Shown here: positions 42,358 to 53,500 of the stretch, one piece after another
How the letters are laid out: every line of letters begins with the position of its first letter
Numbering within the stretch: position 1 is the stretch's first letter
DNA from: Tremella fuciformis
Lineage: Eukaryota > Basidiomycota > Tremellomycetes > Tremellales > Tremellaceae
Assembly: GCA_032768795.1 (NCBI GenBank)
Contig: CP136498.1
Span: 744,001 to 808,000, forward strand
Direction of reading: 5' to 3'
DNA length: 64,000 bases
The notes under the pieces: model-generated
The model's input: only the letters and a program-made list of their open reading frames with translations
Databases searched by the model: none
Told to the model about the DNA's origin: nothing
Translations under genes and position numbers: made by a program

Positions 42358-45300
42358 CTATTGACTCATCTGCTCTCCTTCTCCTTGTCTTCCCAATCCC
42401 AGTAACTGCCGGAGCTGTCTTGTCTTCTCGGCCAAAAGGGTCTTGGTCAGGATGTCAGCTCGATTGCTGTCCGTTGGTGTGTATTTGAGCTCAAGCAGTC
42501 CACCAGCTTGATGCTCTTGTATCCACTGGGCTCGCATGTCGAATGCTTTGTTCAGCTTGAACCCGTGTTGATGTTTGGCCAGTTGAATGGCTCCATTGTT
42601 ATCGTTGTAGATGGGCACTGCTCCATCTATGCCTAGGTCGAGGTCGTTCAATAATTGCCTGAGCCATATTGCCTCTTTGCCCGCTTCTGTTGACGCTAGG
42701 AGTTCTGCCTGTGTCGTCGAGAGTGCGACGGTTGGTTGTCGCCTGCTTTTCCATGACACGATGCCTCCGTAGGTGTTGAAGACATAGCCGGTTGTGGAGC
42801 GGCGTGTGTCGAGGCATCCTCCCCAGTCTGCGTCCGCCCATCCTAGCAGTGCTCTTCTTCCTCCATGAGCGTCGAAGGTGAGAGCGAGATCTGACGTTCC
42901 TCAAAGATACCTCAATAGGTGCTTTGCGGCCCTCCAATGTGTGAGTGACCATTTGCTTATGAAGCGACAGAGCAGTGAGGCTGCGTAGGCGATGTCGGGT
43001 CGGGTGATTGTGGCAATGTAGAGGATTGACCCGGCGAGTGCAGGAAACGGTTTGTCTCGAGCCTCTTCGACCTCCTTTGGCGTAGCCTCGACGAGCTTTG
43101 CGTCGGGCAAGATCGTCTTGCAGGCTTTGCCGGTTTCACCAAAGCGTTGAAGAACTGCCTCGATGTAGTGCTCTTGCGACAGGTACATCTTCTTGTTTGG
43201 CCTGTCTCGGTAGATGTTGATACCGAGGAAGTATGAGACCGGTCCTTGATCCTTACACTCGAGTTCCTTGTTGATTCTCCGCTTGATCTCGTCGATTGTT
43301 GATCGATCATTGCCAGCTATGAGCATGTCGTCAACATGAACTGAGATCATGCACCGCTTGTGTCCTTGTCGCAGCGAGTAGATGCATGGATCCGCTAGGG
43401 TCGGTTTGAAGCCTAGCTCTTGTAGGAACTCGTCGAGGCGCTTGTTGAACAAGTGCGGTGATTGTCGGAGACCGTATAGTGACTTCCGAAGGTGCAGGAC
43501 GTGTCCGGCGGCGATGTCGCTGCCTTCTGGTGGCTCGATGAAGATGTCCTTGTCGATGTTGGCCTTGAGAAATGCTCCAATGATGTCTATTTGGTTGCAT
43601 TCCCAGTCGAGGTAGTTGACGATGGTGAGAAATAGGCGGAATGATGACTTGTGGGTGACCGAAGCAAAGAGTTCGTCGAAATCTCGCCCTGAGACCTGTT
43701 GGAATCCCCTCATGACGAATCTAGCCTTGTGTTGGCTTGCTTTGCCCGTGTCCCCGTCGATCTTGCGGGTGAAAACCCATTTGCCCGTAAGAGTGCGGTG
43801 GTTCTCCTTGGGAACTCTTTCCCACACCCCGTACTTCTCCATCTTTGCCATCTCCTCATCCATGGCCGATTTCCAGTCCTCCCAGTCTGCGGCTCGACGA
43901 GCTTTGGTGTATGACTGGGGGTTGTTGAGTGACTGGGCTGATAACGCGTGCTCTATGGCTAGTCGGTTATAGTCCATGTCAATGTTGTGCAGAGGGTGAT
44001 GACTTGGCTCTTGGCCTGCAAGTCTCCCCGACCGTCTTGGTTCATCTGCATCAGCCTCTGTGGGCTGGTTTAGTCGACGATCGGGCTCCTCTGCTCCGTC
44101 GTCGGGGTTTGGTTGTGGGCTCGGTGCATCTTCTCGGATGTATTCGTTGGCCCAGCCTCTCCCTTGCCTTGGCACGGCTTGGGGGGGTACATCATCCATC
44201 TCTTCCCCTTGTTCCTCTTCTTCTGGTGCCTCCCCTGCCTCGACCACTTCGTTCAGCTCAATGGATGTGTTGTCATCCTCGTCAAGGCTCGTCAATGATC
44301 GTCGAGGTACAGGTTGAAGAGGCTCCTGTGACCGCTGTACTTCATTCGCAATAGGCTTGATCTTCGTGCCCGCGATGAATGTAACGTCTCGACTTGCAAT
44401 GACCCTGTTGCTCTGGGTCAATATCTTGTAGCCCCAGCTCCCTTCTGTGTATCCCAACAGGCGACCACGTTCCCCTCGCTCGTTGAGCTTTGATGCGGGG
44501 TTCACAACTTGGTGGATGCAGTGGTGGCCGAATGGCTGCATCCCTTGGTACTGCAAGTCGATGTCGTGGTTTGGTCGGAAGAGTGTTATCGGGACTTTTC
44601 CCTTGGAGTCTGGTAGCCTGTTCCGAGTGAAGACTACATATCGTAGTGCATCTACCCAGAACTGAGTTGGCAAGTTCGAGTCCGCAAGACATGTTCGGAT
44701 GTCATTGAGGATGGTGAGATGGACGCGCTCAACCCGACTGTTCTGATTGTGTGCGTCGGTCGGCGTGAGGGTGTGCTCAATTCCCTTGCTTTTACACCAG
44801 TGGCTGAATTCCTTGCTTGTGAACTCGCCTCCTTGGTCTGAGCGGATGGTCTTGACTGTTTGATCAAGCTGATTCTCTGCCAACTTGATGTAGTCTTGAA
44901 GTGCTTCGGCTGCATCCGACTTCTTCTTGAGTGGTATGGCCTGCACGAATTTGCTATGGTCGTCATAGCAGGTGAGGAAGTATTGGAAGCCCTCTCTTGA
45001 CTGGATTGTCGCTGGTCCCCATAGATTGACTGATACCTCAACAAGGGGCTTGCTGGCTTGACGAGGGTTAGGTAGAGATGCCGAGCGCGTTGCCTTTCCT
45101 TTCAGGCAATCCATGCATTCGACTCTCCGAAATGACCCTGTCCATTGTGCGCCTAGCTTCCCCTCTTTCCCGAGCTCCCAAACCTTCCTCATGTTCGAGT
45201 GACCTAGGCGTTTGTGCCAGGTGAGGAGGCAAGTGTCTTCGGCTTCAGTGTTTTCTCTTGCCTGAAGTGCTCGGTGGATGCGCGAGGTGGTGCGTACCGG

Positions 45301-45902
45301 TGTGTCATCTACAACCCATAGGTTGCCGAGCTTCTTTCCTCGGAGGATGACCTTTCCTTTCTCGATCAGTGTAGCCGAGTCTTTCAAGAAACGCCAGTGT
45401 GTCCCAGTGTATGGACCAAGGCGTTGTGTTGAGAGGAGGTTGTGCGAGAATGATGGAACGTAGAGGGCGTTCTTGTACCATACGTTGTTGAAGGTGAGGC
45501 GGCCGGAGTGAGTAGCCTCGACAATCAATCCGTCTCCGATTTGGATCTTGACGGCTTTGTCGAGTTTGGTGAGATGTGAGAGAAGGTGCTTGTCCTTGAT
45601 GAATGGACTGGTTGCACCACTGTTGATGATGATGGAGGTGGATGGAAGATTGTCGTTGGCGTGTAGCGCGATCTCTGTCGCGTAGTACCCCTCCTCCATT
45701 GTTTCCCTTGACGAGCCTCTCTTGCTCTCGCTCGATGAGTCATCCCCTGACTCGCTCTGCTCTCTTGCCTTCTTCGCTTGTCCTCCTTGCTTCCTTCCCT
45801 TTGCTGCTTCCTTGGCCGACCTCTGCTCCTGGATGTGCTTTGGCACTCCAATTACTTTCCAGCACTCATCTGTGGAGTGCCTCCCCTGATCCGGATGGTG
45901 GA
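42358..45902 (-). pseudogene. copia G gag-pol, with two catalytic Asp to Asn changes
   Basis: Same domain order as E. The protease active site reads IIINSGATSPF (Asp to Asn), and the integrase first catalytic Asp is lost (SVNLWGPA instead of SVDLWGPA). RT ([11 protein letters not shown]) and RNase H keep their motifs. The UGA between RT and RNase H is at the same codon as in E (minus strand, at 42901-42903, after HLLRYL). Since both protease and integrase are damaged, G cannot move by itself. Confidence 0.9.
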
Positions 45903-46046
45903 TGTCACGAAGGTGACAGCCACCGTACCCTATATGTACCAAAGACCGCGAGTCTAGCCGAGACTCGGGTCATCGTGACCCTTTTATGGTGCAGTGGTTT
46001 ACTGTGCGTCGCCCTATGCTATTTGGTAGGTATAGGCTTCGTGACA
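45903..46046. mobile_element. 144-bp element with perfect 10-bp inverted ends
   Basis: Begins TGTCACGAAG and ends CTTCGTGACA, exact reverse complements. Inside is a hairpin (CGAGTCT...AGACTCG, about 45949-45968). The ends resemble those of the gypsy A LTR (TGTCACGA...TCGTGACA). It could be a very short solo LTR of an unknown gypsy family or a MITE-like element. It sits at the truncation point of copia G, 6 bp before the next LTR. No duplication of flanking bases is seen. Confidence 0.6.
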
Positions 46047-46052
46047 TAATAC

Positions 46053-46469
46053 TGTCACGATGCTGCGCTCTCCCGTTGGCAGAGGCCCTCTCGCACAATA
46101 TCAGAGTCAAGAATAAGGGATAACAGGGTAGAAACGAGGATCTCGAAGATGGATCCTCGTCGAGGTTGGATCCTCGTCGAGGTTACAAGGTCGTCGAGGT
46201 AACAAGGTCGTCGAGGATACAGCGTGAGTGCGACTCAGCCACGCTGCGTGCCACGGAGAGAGTGAGATCGTCAATGATGATCCATGAGACTCAATCAGAG
46301 AGTGCTGAAGAACTACGACGGGCGCCCGGGGCATCCTATATGACTCTGCGCCTGCTTCCCGTTGTCGCGCGTTCATTCAACGTCTACTCCCTCGTCGAGG
46401 TTCTCCAGCCCGAGGTAGGTCAGGTGTCGGTCACGTGTATAGGTCGTCGAGGGCGTGGCCGTCGTGACA
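46053..46469. repeat. solo LTR of the gypsy A family (417 bp)
   Basis: Over most of its length it matches 48039-48473, with the same ends TGTCACGATGCTGCGC...GCCGTCGTGACA. It is about 18 bp shorter near its right end, where A has additional CACGTG boxes. Flanking pentamers (AATAC and GCATG) differ, so it is not a simple insertion followed by LTR-LTR recombination. Confidence 0.88.
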
Positions 46470-48038
46470 GCATGCATGCGACGCAGGCAAGGTGTCAACA
46501 CTACGATTTCATACTGTTAGGAAGGCCCCATGTCTGTCACCCGGTGGTGCCAGAGTGGGAGTTTGGTCGAGTCATGAGGCAGCTCCCCATACTCTTGGAC
46601 AACATCAAGTGGTCGAGCTGTGCCAGGGGAGGAGCTTCGGCACATGTGGACGGGAGACCGCCGTGTGATGCCCGTCCCATCGGAAGATGCTTGCGGGAGC
46701 TGTGAACGATTTCCCGGACGTCCGACAAGCGAGGAGGAGCTATCGGCCGAGGTTGCGGCCGTGGACGAGCATGTCCTGTTGGGACCACATGTTGTCCATC
46801 CCCCGTGGTGTTTTCCAGAGACGTGCTCACCTCGGGGTCTCCCGTACACGACGGTCAAGGCGGGGCATCATACAGCCGAGTGCGGCCTCACCGTTGTCAT
46901 CCACCGGATCGGGTCAGCGTGAGGTGCGGGATGAAAGCGGATAGGGGATGCACGGGGAAGAACGTCCGTCTTTAAACCTATTGTGTGTTAGGGTACAGGG
47001 GGGATGTGTCATACCAGATAGACTTCCACCTGGTCATACTTTTAAGAATCCTCATCATAGATATGGTTCCACTTTAGGGGAGTTTATAATCTTATGGTGT
47101 GGCATAAATGAGATCTGGTAGAGCTACATGTGGATCACTAAAGATTACATCAGGCGGATTGCCAGGATGACCTCTCCTGTCGTCCGCACGAGCCTCGTCC
47201 CAAGGGGCGAGGAGGCGATCGTCTTGTCGGTTGCGTTGTCAGAGGTGTTCGGGCAGCAATTGACCCTCGCAGGGATACTTCTGATTGGCGTGCAGGGGCA
47301 CATCGGACACCCAGCAGTCGCAAAGTGGTTCGGCTGGGATGGACCCCTGCAGGGGTACTTCAGGGTGGTTTGCAGGCCACTCCTGTAGACCCCGCGGATC
47401 TGAATGAAGCTGTTGGCATGCGTATCGGAATTCGACACTGGTGACGTGGAGCCGGCTGGGACGGTGTAGAGCCAAACCAGAGGATCGCGTTGCATTCCAC
47501 GTCACGGCATCGCAGGGGCACATTTGATACTCAGCAGATCGGATCGGAACTCGAGCTGCTGGGGGACTCGAGCGGCTGGCGGAGAACTTGAGCAGATCTT
47601 GATGAAGTTTTGGCTTGTAGCGGAACTCGACATTGGTGACGTGGGACGGCCTGGGACAGTGTGGGGCATCCCACGTCACCAACGTCGAGGTCGGAGGACT
47701 TTCCGGGGTCGACTGTCGAGATCAGGTAAGAGTGAGTGATAGGATGAGTTGAACACTGTCACCTCTCTTGTACGGGTGCACGCATGAGGGCAGGAGGGTG
47801 GGAACCGGCAGGGCAAATGGCACAGGAAGCCGTGAACGCGGGAAGAAAGGTGCCAACTGGCACAGAGAATGGCACGGGAGGCCGTGAACGCGGGAAGAAA
47901 GGTGCCAGCTCGCACGGAAAATGGCACGGAAGACCGGGAACGCGGGAAGAAAGGTGCCAACTGGCACGGAAAATGGGGGCCGCAGGATGAGAGGAGAGAG
48001 AAGCGCCCTGTGGGCTTGGATCACCCATAGGACGGGGC
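46470..48038. other. repeat-rich stretch without a supportable gene
   Basis: Open frames on both strands match nothing known. 47292-47680 holds a diverged duplication about 200-220 bp apart: GCAGGGGCACAT at 47292 and 47512, GATCTKRATGAAG near 47397 and 47596, CATTGGTGACGTGG-like strings near 47440 and 47630. A 52-bp tandem repeat follows. Confidence 0.45.
47819..47974 (+). repeat. 52-bp tandem repeat, three copies
   Basis: Units start at 47819, 47871 and 47923, each beginning GGCAC and sharing the core ACGCGGGAAGAAAGGTGCCA. They differ at several positions and lie just left of gypsy A. Confidence 0.92.
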
Positions 48039-48473
48039 TGTCACGATGCTGCGCTCTCCCGTTGGCAGAGGCCCTCTCGCACAATATCAGAGTCAAGAAT
48101 AAAGGATAAAGGGGTAGAAACGAGGTTGTCGAGGTAGGATCCTCGTCGAGGTTGGATCCTCGTCGAGGTTGCAAGGTCGTCGAGGTAACAAGGTCGTCGA
48201 GGATACAGCGTGAGTGCGACTCAGCCACGCTGCGTGCCACGGAGAGAGTGAGATCGTCAATGATGATCCATGAGACTCAATCAGAGAGTGCTGAAGAACT
48301 ACGACGGGCGCCCGGGGCATCCTATATGACTCTGCGCCTGCTTCCCGCCGTCGCGCGTTCATTCAACGTCTACTCCCTCGTCGAGGTTCTCCAGCCCGAG
48401 GTAGGTCACGTGTCGCTCACGTGAGAGGTGTTGGTCACGTGCGTAGGTCGTCGAGGGCGTGGCCGTCGTGACA
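48039..48473 (-). repeat. gypsy A 3' LTR
   Basis: Plus-strand ends TGTCACGATGCTG and CCGTCGTGACA. It contains two GGATCCTCGTCGAGGTT units, two AAGGTCGTCGAGG units and a further CCTCGTCGAGG, plus three CACGTG boxes close to the U3 end. Confidence 0.95.
48407..48441 (-). promoter_or_regulatory. three CACGTG boxes in the gypsy A U3
   Basis: CACGTG at 48407-48412, 48418-48423 and 48436-48441, within 35 bp, near the start of U3 in the transcription direction of the element. CACGTG is the usual core of bHLH factor sites in fungi. The same three are present in the other LTR (near 55998-56033). A role as an enhancer is inferred. Confidence 0.55.
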
Positions 48474-48507
48474 CTCTGCCCACCTTTGAAGTCGAGCTCC
48501 TGCGAGA
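48474..48507 (-). promoter_or_regulatory. gypsy A polypurine tract and conserved upstream block
   Basis: On the minus strand TCTCGCAGGAGCTCGACTTC is followed by AAAGGTGGGCAGAG and then the LTR (TGTCACGACGG). The purine tract primes plus-strand synthesis. The upstream block is shared with B and C. Confidence 0.8.
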
Positions 48508-48819
48508 CACGCGCTATCTCCATCCACTCCAGCCTTCATCCTCGTCCTCGTCCTCGTCCTCGTCGAGCACACCCGCATTGCCGATCCATGAGTCGAGATA
48601 GCAGTCGAATGACGTCGCTTGTAACGGGAGCGAAACTCTGGCGACAAGTCGTCGAGCGGTCGTCAAGGAAACGGTGAAAGGACTGCCAATCCGTCGTCGA
48701 GGTAGCCTCGTGTTGCTCGAGGGCGTCGCCATGTCGCGGGATGCTCGAAAACGACATAAACAGAGGGGGGAGAGGGCGTCAGCGCTCTCATCCCCACCAT
48801 CAACCTCAACTCACGCCTT

Positions 48820-50413
48820 ATGCCCTGGCTACACCTCTCGAGACCAAGAACACTCGACGCATCCACCTTCACCACAAGCTCGCCCCCTCCATCTCCCTAC
48901 ATCCTCTTCGACAGCAGTTCTCTAGACAACGCGCTGTCCTATCCTTCTCCTACAACCCCTACGGCAACTATAGACGAGGCATCTTCTGACTCAGACGGGT
49001 CAGTAACACTCTGCACAGAAACCGATTCTCGATTTGAGACTGTCAGTGTCGACTCGATGTCCAACCCATCCCCATCTCGTGCCGGCACCGCCCAACCCGA
49101 AGGCACCCCCTTCCCATCCCCCACGCAAGCCGCCTCGACTGCCGACATCCCAACAGTCGACGAGGCTGTTCCACTCCCCGCCGTCGGAGCCATCCCACCG
49201 CCCGACGAACAAGCTGCGGAGCTACTCAGCGATGCGCCTGCCGCGGCTGTCCCACAGGAAGAGGGGGAGGAGGAGTTGGATGTAGAGGCTGATGTGGACG
49301 AGCTAGCGCCCGACACTCCGGCATCGTCGAGCTTGTCCGAGGAGGAGATTTCTCCTAGCCGGCGATTTGACCCGCGAAATGCCTCCGAGGAGGCATACTA
49401 TGTGAAGAAGGGATGGGGACTGCCGGTCCCGGAGTCAGAGCCATTGGACCGTTCGTTCTTTGGTAAGTAAAGTCTGCAAGTTTCGCCCAAACTGATCAGT
49501 AGGCTCCCACTACCCCGACCGAGGACAACGGGGATACAACAGATCTCTGACATGGGCCCGGGTGAGTATTGTCAGCTACTTGGTATCCTCTGACATTCAG
49601 CAACAAGCGGGTTCACGGCCAATCCGGGTTCTAGAAGGGGATGAGCGATGTGAGGCGTGTGTCACCGACGACCTCCCGTGTCGCATCGTCGAGGAAGGCA
49701 AGAAAGTGAAGTGCCTAACGTGCGGCACCCTGGCCTGCTCGTTCGGCACGGTAACTCCTGGCCCCTCTTCATCGGCACGGCGCCGTCAGGTGTCTTTCGC
49801 TCGCGGCACGTCTCCCTCGCCCGTCACGCCAGGCATCCGACGCTCCGGCCGACTCGCCGCAGCCCGGTCCACGTCGACGACCTTGGCCGCCGGCCTCGCC
49901 AACATCGACCTAGCGGGCACGGTCAAGGCTTCTGGGAAGAAAGGGAAGGGAAAGGGAAGAGAGAAACGTCGGGCTCGCTCTTCGTCCTCGCCCATCTCAT
50001 CACCGTTGGCACACAAGAGGCTCCGTTTGGGGCATCCTACCTCGACGAGTAGGCTGAGCCCGCTCCCTCCCCCTGCTCCGGAACCGATGGGCGACGCTGG
50101 CACGGGTTGGCTAGGGGATGGCGGACTCGATCCGGTACCTCAAGCCGGACCGTCAAGGACTTCTCACTGGTCTCCACCCCCGCCCATGATGCAGCTACCG
50201 CCGCCAACACCACCACCACCCGCTCCAATGACCTCGACCTCTGCCCCAGACCGCCGGTGGCAAGAGTTATTTCAATTGAGTCACTTCGCTCGCCGGGAGA
50301 CTCAAGCACCGATGCGTACCTACTTTATCTCACGGGCGCGAGACATCGCAGGTGACTTGGGTGTTAACTTCGACGAGTTGACACTTGGGGAGTTTCTCGA
50401 GGAAAAATCTTGA
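48820..50413 (+). CDS. antisense accessory gene of gypsy A (Zn2Cys6-like)
   Basis: Three exons: 48820-49462, 49500-49561, 49601-50413. The introns 49463-49499 (GTAAGT...GATCAG) and 49562-49600 (GTGAGT...CATTCAG) keep the frame, giving about 505 residues. Exon 1 is Ser/Pro-rich with an acidic stretch (EEGEEELDVEADVDELAPD) and ends LDRSFFG. Exon 2 is SHYPDRGQRGYNRSLTWAR. Exon 3 opens QQAGSRPIRVLEGDERCEAC and carries C-x2-C-x6-C-x10-C-x2-C-x4-C (CEACVTDDLPC, KCLTCGTLACSF), then a basic linker (KKGKGKGREKRRARSSSS), and a helical end (FARRETQAPMRTYFISRARD; then GDLGVNFDELTLGEFLEEKS). The cysteine spacing resembles the Gal4-type Zn(II)2Cys6 cluster except for the short last loop. The stop is 120 bp from the pol stop on the other strand. 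An upstream start at 48731 is in another frame. A DNA-binding role is inferred. Confidence 0.75.
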
Positions 50414-50533
50414 CCGTAGCTTGTCTTGTCTTTGACTTCTTGCTTCTTGCTTCTTGCCGTCTTGACTCTTGTACCTTGCCGCATGTATGTTTCTCACCGC
50501 TCACTGCTTCTCAGCCTATGCTCTGTCGCTACT

Positions 50534-53500
50534 TCACTTAGGCCTGGTTGCTGTTTGGCCTCCTGGTTTCTCCGGGTTCTCCTTGTGGAACTTCTCAATG
50601 CTCGCCCAGGCTCCATCAATATTCCCTGCTGGTTCCCATGTCGTCGCCTCATCCGTCCCCTCATACCCAAGCCACTCCACCTTGTACTCCAATCGTCCTC
50701 TCCTTTTCCTCGAGTCAATGATCCTCTTCACCTCGAATGATTCCCCTTCCTCGTCGACTTCCACAGGCCCTGGCGGATCGTATGTTTGTCCTGGGAGCGT
50801 CGGAGGCTCGAATACCTTGAGTCGGTCCACCAAAAAGACTGGATTGACCTTCATCGTGTCGGGCAGCTCAAGCTTGTACGCGCTGCCCGCCTTCGCGATG
50901 ATTCTATAGGGTCCACACCATTTCAAGTCGAGCTTCTTCGAAGGTCGTCGAGTTTGTATGTTCTCCATCGACAGCATCACTTGGTCCCCTACCTTCATCT
51001 CGGGGGCCTCCTGATGCTTGGCGTTGTACCCTCTTGCATATGCCTCATTGGCGAGCTCGATGTTCTTCTTGCACAAGGCGTGCACCTCCTCGAGCGAGGC
51101 AAATTTCTCGACGACTGATGGGATCTCTCGAGCTTCTCCCTCGACGACGATGGATTCTGCCCACCTTGGGGCGTAGCCGAAGTTTGCTTCAAACGGCGTC
51201 ATCATGATTGCCGAATGCATTGAGTTGTTGTACGCGAACGCTGCCCGCTGGAGAAGGGTAGCCCAGTTGTCCTGCTTGTAGTCGCAGAAGATCCTCAGGT
51301 ATTGCTCGAGGGCTTGATTTGTCCTCTCTGTCTGCCCATCCGTCTGAGGGTGGAAGGCCGTCGAAAGGCTGACCTTGATGCCGAGGGTGCTGCACATTGC
51401 ACCCCAAAGCTTGCTGGTGAACTTGCTTCCTCTATCCGAAATGATGCTCGTGGGTAGCCCATGCTGCGCTACCACATTGTCGAGGACAAGGTCGACCAAG
51501 CCTGCCGTGTTGAGCCGAGTTGTCGTAGGGATGAAGATAGCCCATTTGGTGAGCCGGTCGACGACGACAAGGATCGAGTTGAAGCCCGAGCTGGCGGGAA
51601 GCTCCTCGATGAAGTCCATGGATATCGAGGACCATGGCCTGTCAGCAATCTCCAGGCTGTGTAACAGGTCATGGGGACGCTGACGCACCGGTTTGCACCG
51701 CTGACACACTGCACACCCTCTCACATACTTCTCCACATCCCGTCTTAGTCCCAACCAACAGTACTCCCTCCTAACCAGCTCCAGCATCTTCGCAACTCCA
51801 GGATGTCCAGCCAATTGCCCCTCGTGGTGATCTCGCATGACCTTTACTCTTGCCTGTTTGATGTCCGGGATGTAGAGTCGCCCGTTGATCCTGAGTAGGC
51901 CATCCTCGTCGAACTTGATCTTGCTTGCCTCGTCGAGGCCCAGTCTTTTTGCCAGTGACCATGCCCTTGGGTTCTCCTCCTTCGTAATCCTCTTCTCCTC
52001 TCTTAGCTCCCCAAGCTCCTCCAATGTATCCTTCAAGTCCTCATCTCCGCCCTGCCCTTCCTTCAATTCTCCTCGAGACAGTCCCCTCAATTCTCCTTCC
52101 TCGTCTTCTCCTTCTTCTTCGTCTTCTCCTCCTTCTTCGTCTTCCACCAACGCTCGCAACATGTAGCCCAGACTGGATGTGACCGTACTCTCCTCGTCGA
52201 AGCTTGGCAGGGCTTGAACTAGCTCTGGTTCTGCGTCCTTGCCCTGTGGGATGTAGTCGGCCCTCCTCGATAATGCATCCGGGTAGGCTGCCTTGGTTCC
52301 TGGTCGATAGACGATCTTGTATGAGAAGCCAGCCAGGGTATCCACCCATCTCGCAACTCGAGGGCTGAGTTTCTGTGGCTCCATCCAATATGTGAGGTTG
52401 AGATGGTCGGTCAAGATCGTCGAGGTAACCTGCAGAAGGAGGTGTCGACGCCGCTTAAAGGCCATAACGATCGCGAGGAACTCTTTCTCCGTGGTGGTGT
52501 AGTTGAGCTCCGCTCCTGAGAAGGCTCCCGACTCGACAGCAACAGGGTGTTCTTGTCCTGTCGAGGAGTTCACCTGCGAGATGATGAACCCCCATCCATA
52601 GACCGAGGCGTCTGTCTGGATGATAGTCTCGAACGTCGGGTTGAAGTGAGCGATCACTGGTGCTTCGCTCATTCGCCTCTTGATCTCCTCGAACGCCCAC
52701 TGCTGTCCGTCTCCCCAATGGAAGTCGATATCCTTCCTTGTGAGGTGCGAGAGAGGCCCAGCGAGCTTGGAGAATTGCGGTACGAAGCGTCGGTAATAGC
52801 TCGCAAGACCGAGGAACCGTCGAGTTTCGTGTAGGTTTCGAGGGGTAGGGAAATTGCGAACACCCTCGACATACCCACTGTCAGCCTCGACGCCCTCGTG
52901 CGAGATGATGAAGCCCATGAACTTCACCTTAGTCTGCTCGAACTCCGACTTAGACGCCTTCACAAACAGTCCAGCCTTCCGCAACGCCTCCAGCACCGCC
53001 TTAGTCAATCTCCTAAGTTCCTCGAGGTTCTCCGCATGGATGAGAATGTCGTCGATGTAGATGATGACCCCTTTTCCCAGGAATTCGTGCAGGACTTCGT
53101 TCAAGAAGTGTTGGAACACGCTAGGCGCGTTCCGAAGTCCGTCTCGCACCACCAGTGACTCGAACATTCCTCGAGGGGTACGGAATGCTGTGAACTTCTC
53201 ATGTCCAGGAGCCATCCGGAGCAGCTGGTATGCTCCCGGCAAGTCGAGCTTCGTGTAGTATCTCGACTTGGCTAGGTCGTCGGTCACTTGGGATATCAGG
53301 GGTAGCGGATACGCGTCTGGCACCGTCATCTCGTTGAGCTTGCGATAGTCGACAACCATTCTCAGTTCTCCTTGGGCCTTCTTTGGTACGAAGAAGCTTG
53401 GTGACCCATAGGGCGAGTTCGAGGGTCGAATCCTTCCAGCCTTTCTCTCTCGATCCAGCAACTTGTCGAGCGCATCCATCTGATCTGGGTTCAGGCTATA

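Larger units (their letters stand above)
41992..45902 (-). mobile_element. Ty1/copia element G, gag and 5' LTR lost
   Basis: A sister of E (protein nearly identical over about 1,100 residues), opposite strand. It is complete from the gag knuckle region ([15 protein letters not shown]) to the 3' LTR, and is cut at 45902/45903 by the 144-bp inverted-repeat element. Confidence 0.9.

Noticed and set aside
46517..46922. Overlapping open frames on both strands right of the solo LTR
   Set aside because: Neither frame has a recognisable domain, intron or compositional support.
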